Source of the DNA: Gammaproteobacteria bacterium
GTDB taxonomy: Bacteria > Pseudomonadota > Gammaproteobacteria > Chromatiales > Chromatiaceae
Reading direction: 5' to 3'
NCBI GenBank assembly: GCA_019136395.1
Contig: JAGVUH010000138.1
Location: 1-5,598, forward strand
Length of the DNA: 5,598 bases
Made by a program: the position numbers and the translations under genes. Positions 1 through 4,794 of this stretch are shown piece after piece. Position 1 is the stretch's first letter. Each line of letters opens with the position of its first letter. A model generated the notes under the pieces. That model saw nothing but the letters and a program-made list of their open reading frames with translations, was not told the DNA's origin and did not search any database.

Positions 1-1290
1 GGGCGACCTGCTCCACGATCTCCTCCACCCGGGAGCAGATGGTGGCCCGCGGCCCCAGGGGAGCGAAGACCCGGGCGGCATCCCAGCCGAGATCCGGCGG
101 GGCATGGACGTAGATGCGGTGGGCCAGGGAGAGGGAGGCCGCCAGGCTAGCGTTATGAACCCCCAGGCGCATGGTGTTGGACCGAGGTTCCAGTACGGCC
201 AGGATGCGGCCGATGCCCCTGCCGCCGACCATTCCCGCCGTGCCGGCGGTCAGGGCGGTACCGGCCTCCTCTGCTGTGGCGGGCTCGGCGTCGGGTAAAA
301 AGAGCTGCCGTCGCTCCGCCTGGCGGCGCAGGCCCTCCAGGGTGGTGGCGATGGCGGTGGGGTGATGGGCGAAGTCGTCATAGACCCGGATACCCCGGAC
401 CTCGCCCCGCAACTCCAGCCGGCGTTTGACCCCCTGGAAGCGGCCAAGGGCGGCCAGGCCCTGGGCCAGGGGCACCCCGGCGTGGCGGGCGGCGGCAAGG
501 ACGGCGAGGGCGTTGGCGACGTTGTGGCGCCCGGTCAGTTCCCACTGGACCTCCCCCACCGGCTCGCCCTTTTGATACACGGCAAAGCGGGAGCCATCCG
601 CCGCCAGCAACTCCGCGGACCAGTCACCCCCATCCCCCACCGACTCCCGGGGCGTCCAGCAGCCCATGGCCAGGACCTGATCCAGGGCCGCCTCGCCCTC
701 GGGGTGGATGATGAGGCCGCTGCCCGGTACCGTCCGCACCAGGTGATTAGGGTGCGCGGCAGGTAGTGGACGAACTTGGAGCGCTTATCGAAAAAGGCGG
801 TGTCGTATTCATCCGCCTCCACCACGAAGAAGGGCGCCTCCCCCAGCCGGGCGGAGATGCCGAAGTCCCGCGGCACCCCGCCGATCAGGAAGCCCGGCTG
901 GAGCCCCGCGTCCTCCAGCACCCAGGCGAGCATGCTGGCGGCGGTGGTCTTGCCATGGGTCCCGGCCACCGCCAGCACCCAGCGATCGCGCAGCAGGTGC
1001 TGCTTGAGCCACTCGGGGCCGGAGACATAGGGCAGACCCCGATCCAGCAGGTACTCGATCACCGGCAGGCCGCGCTTCATGGCGTTGCCCACCACCACCA
1101 AGTCCGGGGCCGGGTCCAGGTGGCTGGCGTCATAGCCCTCCATGAGGCCGATACCCGCCGCCGCGAGCTGGGTGCTCATGGGGGGATAGACGTTGGCGTC
1201 GGAACCGGTCACGGTGTGGCCGAGGGCGCGCGCCAGCAGGGCGATGCCGCCCATGAAGGTGCCACAGATACCGAGGATGTGGAGGTGCAT
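1..1290 (-). pseudogene. mpl: UDP-N-acetylmuramate:L-alanyl-gamma-D-glutamyl-meso-diaminopimelate ligase (murein tripeptide ligase), frameshifted by an internal deletion and cut by the window edge
   Basis: Mpl is a cytoplasmic Mur-family ligase that joins recycled murein tripeptide to UDP-MurNAc using ATP. The N-terminal part starts at ATG 1290 and shows the family opening HILGICGTFMGG, the SDANVYPPMS segment (residues 30-39), the P-loop GTHGKTT (110-116) and EADEYD (158-163). It matches the family up to SKFVHYLPRTLI (171-182). The expected following segment, LNNLEFDHADIF onward to the first His of the HHLVR motif, is absent. Homology resumes one frame over at HLVRTVPG (codon 745-743) and stays open to base 1, with KRRLELRGE, YDDFAHHPTAI and LEPRSNTM all present. 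Without a frame change, the first part ends in unrelated sequence at a stop at 535. About 70 nt seem lost, judged against the E. coli protein as I remember it. The start lies 1 nt after the stop of the upstream membrane-protein gene, suggesting translational coupling. A linker of about 39 residues before RILAVLEP is longer than in E. coli. The gene identity is secure. Whether the break is biological or an assembly error is open. Confidence 0.9.
743..748 (-). other. Deletion junction in mpl, inside a small inverted repeat
   Basis: On the minus strand the frame reads Arg-Thr-Leu-Ile (ending at 745). Read from 745 in the next frame it becomes His-Leu-Val-Arg. The join falls in the 10-nt centre of a perfect 6-bp inverted repeat on the plus strand, CGCACC at 735-740 and GGTGCG at 751-756. 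The frame switch and the inverted repeat are seen directly. The missing 70 nt is inferred from the spacing of the family motifs. Confidence 0.75.
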
Positions 1291-1291
1291 G

Positions 1292-1819
1292 TCAGGAACC
1301 GGGGAAGAGGGTGTTGATGAGGGTCGAGGCGAAGAGATTGTAGGCCACCGCGATCAGGACCCCTTGCCCCAGGCGCAGATCGAAGCCATGGCGCAGGATG
1401 TGGCCGGTGACCAGCAGGCTCCAGACGAGCAGGAAGAGCAGGGGCAGCCCCGCCAGGGAGGTCTCGCCCCGGGACTCGGCGCCCCGGGACTCGGCCCCGG
1501 AAAGCAGCAGCAGGGGGGCCACGGCGACCAGGCTGAGCAGGGCGCCGGCTCCGAGCAGGGCGGTGGCGAGCTGGAGGAAACGCGCCGGGCGCCGGGTCAG
1601 ACTCAGGCCCAGGTGCAGCAGCCCCAGGCTCAGCAGGGCATCCGCCAGCCCCTGCCCCAGGGCGACGGGGGCTGAGAGGTCCGCCGCCAGCCCCACCAGC
1701 CAGGAGGCGACCAGGTTGACCACCAGGATCAGGCCCAACAGCGCGCTGGACCCCGGCAGGTCCTGAGGGGCGCGACGCAGCAGGCAGAGTTCGACGAAGA
1801 AACGGATCAAGGCCTCCAT
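1292..1819 (-). CDS. Polytopic inner-membrane protein of unknown function, upstream of mpl
   Basis: I do not recognise a named family. The 175-residue protein is very hydrophobic, with about five likely membrane helices near residues 24-46, 54-73, 83-107, 123-143 and 151-170. A short N-terminal region rich in Leu and Arg (ELCLLRRAPQDLP, 10-22) precedes the first helix. The loop between helices 3 and 4 holds an exact duplication, GAESR-GAESR (108-117), from a 15-nt tandem repeat. I chose ATG 1819 because GGGGAGG at 1828-1834 lies 8 nt upstream, an ideal spacing. A GTG at 1828 in the same frame would add three residues but overlaps that site. The stop is 1 nt before the mpl ATG, so the two genes are probably co-translated. 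Its position between lnt and mpl suggests an envelope role, but that is context only. Real coding status is well supported by frame length, the ribosome site and the helix pattern. Confidence 0.8.
   Translation of the reverse strand: MEALIRFFVELCLLRRAPQDLPGSSALLGLILVVNLVASWLVGLAADLSAPVALGQGLADALLSLGLLHLGLSLTRRPARFLQLATALLGAGALLSLVAVAPLLLLSGAESRGAESRGETSLAGLPLLFLLVWSLLVTGHILRHGFDLRLGQGVLIAVAYNLFASTLINTLFPGS
1466..1495 (-). repeat. Perfect 15-bp tandem duplication inside the membrane-protein gene
   Basis: The plus-strand unit gccccgggactcggc occurs at 1466-1480 and again at 1481-1495 with no mismatch. Being 15 nt, it keeps the frame and encodes the doubled GAESR in a predicted extramembrane loop. 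A recent slippage duplication is the simplest explanation. Confidence 0.9.
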
Positions 1820-1890
1820 GGGCGCCACCTCCCCTCAGTAAGAACAAGCCACTGGCCCAGGGCGCCGGCCCCGCCAAAGATGACCGTCAT
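1807..1890 (-). CDS. Possible 27-codon leader or remnant ORF between lnt and the membrane-protein gene
   Basis: A short frame starts at ATG 1890 and ends at TGA 1809-1807, so it overlaps the start of the next gene (ATG 1819) by 13 nt in a different frame. It has a strong ribosome site, GAGGAGG at 1899-1905, 8 nt upstream. The start region is nearly the same as that of the next gene: 15 of 18 bases match from the ribosome site through the ATG. The peptide opens MTVIFGGAGALGQ, which resembles the first strand and glycine loop of a nucleotide-binding Rossmann fold, then ends in a Trp/Arg-rich tail. It may be a translated leader that couples the downstream gene, a remnant of a lost gene, or chance. 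I cannot choose between these, and nothing here proves it is expressed. Confidence 0.25.
   Translation of the reverse strand: MTVIFGGAGALGQWLVLTEGRWRPWRP
1828..1834 (-). promoter_or_regulatory. Ribosome binding site of the membrane-protein gene
   Basis: GGGGAGG on the minus strand, 8 nt before ATG 1819. It decides the start in favour of 1819 over the GTG at 1828, whose own codon overlaps the site. Confidence 0.7.
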
Positions 1891-1898
1891 GCGTGCCA

Positions 1899-1905
1899 CC
1901 TCCTC
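1899..1905 (-). promoter_or_regulatory. Strong Shine-Dalgarno sequence before the 27-codon ORF
   Basis: GAGGAGG on the minus strand, 8 nt before ATG 1890. It is as good as or better than the ribosome sites of the confirmed genes in this window, and is the main reason to take the short frame seriously. Confidence 0.5.
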
Positions 1906-1914
1906 GGGGGATGG

Positions 1915-1941
1915 ACCAGACTTGCAAGACCTGCCAGACCT
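1915..1941. repeat. Three imperfect 9-bp tandem repeats downstream of lnt
   Basis: On the plus strand the units are ACCAGACTT (1915-1923), GCAAGACCT (1924-1932) and GCCAGACCT (1933-1941). The minus-strand consensus is AGGTCTGGC. They lie in the short gap between the lnt stop and the ribosome site of the 27-codon ORF. The function is unknown. The array could be simple slippage. Confidence 0.6.
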
Positions 1942-1957
1942 AGAAGGCGGCGACTGA

Positions 1958-3460
1958 TCAAGCCGCACGCCCCTGCCGCCAGCCAAGGAGCAGGGCCACC
2001 CCCAGCATGGCCAGGGCCAGCCCAATGGGCAAGGCGTTGCCGACCAAAGCAAAGGGGGTCGCGCCGGCGCGCGGCTGGACCAGGGCACTGAACAGGCCCC
2101 GCTGGAAGGCCGGCACCGTGCCCCGGACCTGGCCGCGGTGGTCGATGAGAGCGGAGATCCCGGTGTTGGTGGCGCGCACCAGCCAGCGGCCGGTCTCCAG
2201 GGCGCGCATGCGGGCGATGCCCAGGTGCTGGTGGGGGGCCAGGGAATCCCCAAACCAGGCGTCGTTGCTGACATTGATCAGATAGGCCGCCTCCGGCAGG
2301 GCCTGGATCACCTCGGCGGAAAAGGCATCCTCATAGCAGATGGAGGCCCCGACCTGGTGAGGTCCGACCCGCAGCAGGTCCTCCCCCGCGGCCCCCAGGC
2401 TGATCAGGCCGTTGAAATAGGTTTGTGCCTCATAGTCCAGCACCGGCAGACCGATCACGAGCTGGGCGCCCGCCTCCCCGGCCTCCGTGGCCAGCGGTTC
2501 CAGCAGCGGTTCGCGCACCCGGTCGAGGAACTCGGGGATGGCCGTCTCGGGCCAGACGATGACCTGGGCCTGCTGGTCGAAGGCCTCCCGGGTCAGCTCC
2601 ACGTAGGCCCTGAGGGTGGGGTAGAGGGACTCCTCGTTCCACTTAAGGGACTGGGGAATGTTGGCCTGGAGCACCGCGGCGCGGAAGGGCTCCCCCACGG
2701 CCTGGGTCCACTCCAGTCGTCCCAGGCCCAGGCCCGCCAGCCAGATCAGGGCCAGCACGCCGGCCAGGCCCCAACGCTCGCGGGAACGGCGGGGGCTGAG
2801 GCCCCTACTGGGAGTGGGCGCGGGTCCCCGATTAGAACCCGGGTCCCGCACCGCAATCAGGCACCAGAGAAGACCGGCGGACAGGGCGACCAGCAGGCTC
2901 ACGCCATAGACGCCGAGGAGGGGGACATAGCCGGCCAGGGGCCCCTCCACCTGGGAGTCACCGGCATTGAGCCAGGGGAAACCGGTGAGGAACCAGCCCC
3001 GCAGCCATTCCAGCAGAACCCAGAGGGCGGGGAAGATCAGGAGCGGACTAGCCCATCCCGCCAGGCGTCCTCCCGAACCTCCCGGCAGGCGGCCAGTCAG
3101 CCAGGCCGTCAGCGCACCGAGCAGGCCGTAGTAGAGGGCCATGGCGAGGATGAAAATGAGGGTCAGGCCATGGGCCAGCCAGACCCCCATGTTGCCAAAC
3201 TCGTTGAGGCTGACGCGGATCCAGAAGATACCGAAACCCAACAGGCCGATACCGAAACTCCAACCGACGAGGAAGCCCTCCCCGGTTGGCCGGCCCACCA
3301 GCAGACCATGGAGGACCGCCAAAGACACCACCAGCACCGGGGACAGGCCGAAGGGCGGAAAGGCTAGAACGGCCAGGGCACCCGCCGCCGCGGCGAGGAG
3401 GGCCGCCCAAGGCAAGGCCGACTGCGAACCTGCGGTCGGTTTGAGCGACGGGGGGGTCAT
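1958..3460 (-). CDS. lnt: Apolipoprotein N-acyltransferase with an internal in-frame deletion removing the catalytic-lysine segment
   Basis: Lnt sits in the inner membrane and transfers an acyl chain from phospholipid to the N-terminal cysteine of lipoproteins. The N-terminal half has several membrane helices and the family stretches FGIGLLGFGIFWI and LRGWFLTGFPWL, followed by a periplasmic nitrilase-like domain and a C-terminal helix. Numbered from ATG 3460 (500 residues), the catalytic Glu is E305 in WPETAIP, the catalytic Cys is C375 in SICYED, and NDAWFG is at 399-404. The catalytic Lys segment, normally Y-x-K-x-HLVPFGE and about 40 residues, is absent: LISLGAAGED (352-361) runs straight into LLRVGPHQVG (362-371). 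As written, the protein should be inactive. A GTG at 3526 would add 22 residues, but ATG 3460 has a G5 run 8 nt upstream and better fits the family's N-terminus. A Pro/Arg-rich cytoplasmic loop lies near 204-229. msrB lies upstream on the same strand. Confidence 0.92.
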   Translation of the reverse strand: MTPPSLKPTAGSQSALPWAALLAAAAGALAVLAFPPFGLSPVLVVSLAVLHGLLVGRPTGEGFLVGWSFGIGLLGFGIFWIRVSLNEFGNMGVWLAHGLTLIFILAMALYYGLLGALTAWLTGRLPGGSGGRLAGWASPLLIFPALWVLLEWLRGWFLTGFPWLNAGDSQVEGPLAGYVPLLGVYGVSLLVALSAGLLWCLIAVRDPGSNRGPAPTPSRGLSPRRSRERWGLAGVLALIWLAGLGLGRLEWTQAVGEPFRAAVLQANIPQSLKWNEESLYPTLRAYVELTREAFDQQAQVIVWPETAIPEFLDRVREPLLEPLATEAGEAGAQLVIGLPVLDYEAQTYFNGLISLGAAGEDLLRVGPHQVGASICYEDAFSAEVIQALPEAAYLINVSNDAWFGDSLAPHQHLGIARMRALETGRWLVRATNTGISALIDHRGQVRGTVPAFQRGLFSALVQPRAGATPFALVGNALPIGLALAMLGVALLLGWRQGRAA

Positions 3461-3572
3461 GGGGTCTGCCCCCGGGTTTCCGGCAGCCACCCCCCTCCGC
3501 CACCACTGGTCACTGGGCTCAAGCACCAGCGCCCCAGTTGCACGCTTCTACAGCCGGTCTGAACAGGGTACA
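3461..3572 (-). other. Gap between msrB and lnt
   Basis: This 112-nt stretch holds the alternative GTG start of lnt at 3526 and a C6 run near 3490-3495. I see no clear stem-loop terminator or convincing -35/-10 pair, so lnt may be transcribed with msrB or from a promoter I cannot recognise. Confidence 0.3.
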
Positions 3573-4052
3573 TCAGGCGCTTTCCGTCCGGGCGGCCGGG
3601 TCGTCCAGGCCACCCGTTCCGTCCGCGCCAGACACGCCATGTTCGCCAACCGCACCCGTGGCCGGCTCAAAGTCCAGCGAGGCCGAGTTGATGCAGTAGC
3701 GCAGGCCCGTCGGCCGGGGCCCGTCGTCGAAGACATGGCCCAGATGGGACCCGCAGCGCTCACAATGCACCTCGATGCGGATCATGCCCAGACTGGTATC
3801 CCGCTCGCTGGCCACCGGGGCCCCGTCCAGGGGCTGCCAGAAACTTGGCCAGCCACTACCCGAGTCGTACTTGTGGGCGCCATCGAAGAGGGGAGCGCCG
3901 CAGCCGGCGCAACGATAGACCCCGGGGGCCTTGAGGGCATGGTAGCGGCCGGTAAAGGCCCGCTCGGTACCCTTTTCACGGCAGACGCGGTACTGCTCGG
4001 GGGTCAGCCGGGCCCGCCACTGCGCCTCGGTCATTTCGATGTCCTTGCTCAT
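3573..4052 (-). CDS. msrB: Peptide-methionine (R)-S-oxide reductase
   Basis: MsrB reduces the R form of methionine sulfoxide in proteins, normally using thioredoxin. The 159-residue protein starts [12 protein letters not shown] and covers the whole SelR domain. Two CxxC pairs bind structural zinc: C48/C51 in CAGC and C97/C100 in CERC. The fold signatures [12 protein letters not shown] (61-72) and [10 protein letters not shown] (103-112) are present. The catalytic cysteine is C120 in [11 protein letters not shown]. coli and some other members have a Cys in the GWPSF motif (SGCGWPSF) where this protein has Ser (SGSGWPSF), so recycling may use another Cys such as C24 or go directly through a reductant. 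A Gly/Asp-rich tail of about 30 residues follows the domain. ATG 4052 is chosen because homology begins right after it; the ribosome site (AAGGCGAG region) is weak. The upstream neighbour is divergent. There is no signal peptide, so it should be cytoplasmic. Confidence 0.95.
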   Translation of the reverse strand: MSKDIEMTEAQWRARLTPEQYRVCREKGTERAFTGRYHALKAPGVYRCAGCGAPLFDGAHKYDSGSGWPSFWQPLDGAPVASERDTSLGMIRIEVHCERCGSHLGHVFDDGPRPTGLRYCINSASLDFEPATGAVGEHGVSGADGTGGLDDPAARTESA

Positions 4053-4209
4053 GTTCGTTCTCTCGCCTTCAAGATCCAGATTCCAGGAAAAATAGGGGAA
4101 CCCGAGCCGTACCCCCGCCCCGCGCCTTCGCTTAGGGTAGTATTTTGCCAGCAACCGCGCCCGCCAGCCCGGAACCTTTGCTCGGGGGCCCCTGGTCCGC
4201 CTCATCCTC
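4053..4209. promoter_or_regulatory. Divergent intergenic region between msrB and the SCO-like gene
   Basis: The two transcription units face away from each other here, so promoters for both are expected. The only AT-richer patch is around 4131-4147 (TAGGGTAGTATTTTG). TAGTAT at 4138-4143 could act as a weak -10 for the rightward genes, but I find no matching -35. Part of the right half may be coding: the frame of the SCO-like gene stays open upstream of its ATG as far as the TAG at 4138-4140. Confidence 0.3.
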
Positions 4210-4794
4210 ATGGTCTGCGCCATCGGGCTGTTTCTCATCGGCTATCAGTGGGGCAATCAGCGCCGCTTCGGCCAGCCCCCGGCCATTGGCGGCGTGCTCG
4301 TCACCCCCACCATGGCCCTGCCCGCCTTTACCCTGGCGGACGGCACCGGACAGGCCTTCGGTCGCGCCCAACTGGAGGAGCGCTGGACCCTGCTGGCCTT
4401 CGGTGACCTCGGTCAGGCCCGGGGTCAGTTGGCGATCCAACGCCTCCTGGACGTCTACCACCACCTGCCCGCCACCGCCGAGCCCCGCCAGCGCCTGCAA
4501 CTGGTCCTCGCCACGCCGATCCAGCGCGACGAACTGGCCCAGGACTTCAGCCGGCTCTCTCCGGCCTTGCGGTTGGTGGCCGGGGAGGCCGGGGATCTGG
4601 GCAAGCTCGCCACCCTGCTGGGGGAACCAGCGCACCCCGCGCCCCAGGATCGCTCCGTGCTTTATCTCATCACCCCCGACGCCAGGCTGCTGGCCTTTTT
4701 CACCCCCAGCCAGGCCATCCAAGAGGTGGCCGCTGACCTGACCCTCCTCGCCGATTGGCCCCTGGAGGCCCTGGAGAACCAGAACCGTGACTGA
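4210..4794 (+). CDS. Membrane-anchored SCO1/SenC-like thioredoxin-fold protein lacking the copper ligands; start uncertain
   Basis: The 194-residue protein begins with a single hydrophobic anchor (residues 1-13) followed by [10 protein letters not shown], so the rest should face the periplasm. The segment [16 protein letters not shown] (35-50) followed by [11 protein letters not shown] (58-68) copies the start of the SCO/peroxiredoxin-like fold. [18 protein letters not shown] (147-164) matches the late SCO strand pair. SCO proteins deliver copper to cytochrome oxidase through CxxxC and a distal His. Here the CxxxC region reads [10 protein letters not shown] with no Cys, and the usual DHS is DRS, so copper binding by that site is not expected. 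The only Cys is in the membrane anchor. ATG 4210 lacks a good ribosome site, and the hydrophobic, basic frame continues upstream (LVRLIL) without a standard start, so the true start may be earlier. It overlaps psd by 8 nt. It may be a diverged SCO paralogue with a structural role. Confidence 0.7.
   Translation: MVCAIGLFLIGYQWGNQRRFGQPPAIGGVLVTPTMALPAFTLADGTGQAFGRAQLEERWTLLAFGDLGQARGQLAIQRLLDVYHHLPATAEPRQRLQLVLATPIQRDELAQDFSRLSPALRLVAGEAGDLGKLATLLGEPAHPAPQDRSVLYLITPDARLLAFFTPSQAIQEVAADLTLLADWPLEALENQNRD

Noticed and set aside
1807..1890. Calling the 27-codon frame a true dinucleotide-binding enzyme fragment
   Set aside because: Only the first 13 residues resemble a glycine loop. That is too short to separate from chance in GC-rich DNA, so it is kept only as a possible leader or remnant.
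2138..3367. A 409-codon open frame on the plus strand, antisense to lnt
   Set aside because: It lies fully opposite a clear Lnt coding frame. Its Gly/Gln/Pro-rich, low-complexity composition is what the complement of a high-GC gene gives, and no domain is recognisable.
3450..3456. A seven-C run (minus strand) in codons 2-4 of lnt, as a possible phase-variation tract
   Set aside because: Short C runs are common in DNA of this composition, lnt is not a typical phase-variable gene, and one sequence gives no evidence of length variation.
3141..4406. A 421-codon plus-strand frame crossing lnt, msrB and the SCO-like gene
   Set aside because: It crosses three genes with real motifs in other frames. 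Its sequence has no coherent domain and no ribosome site.
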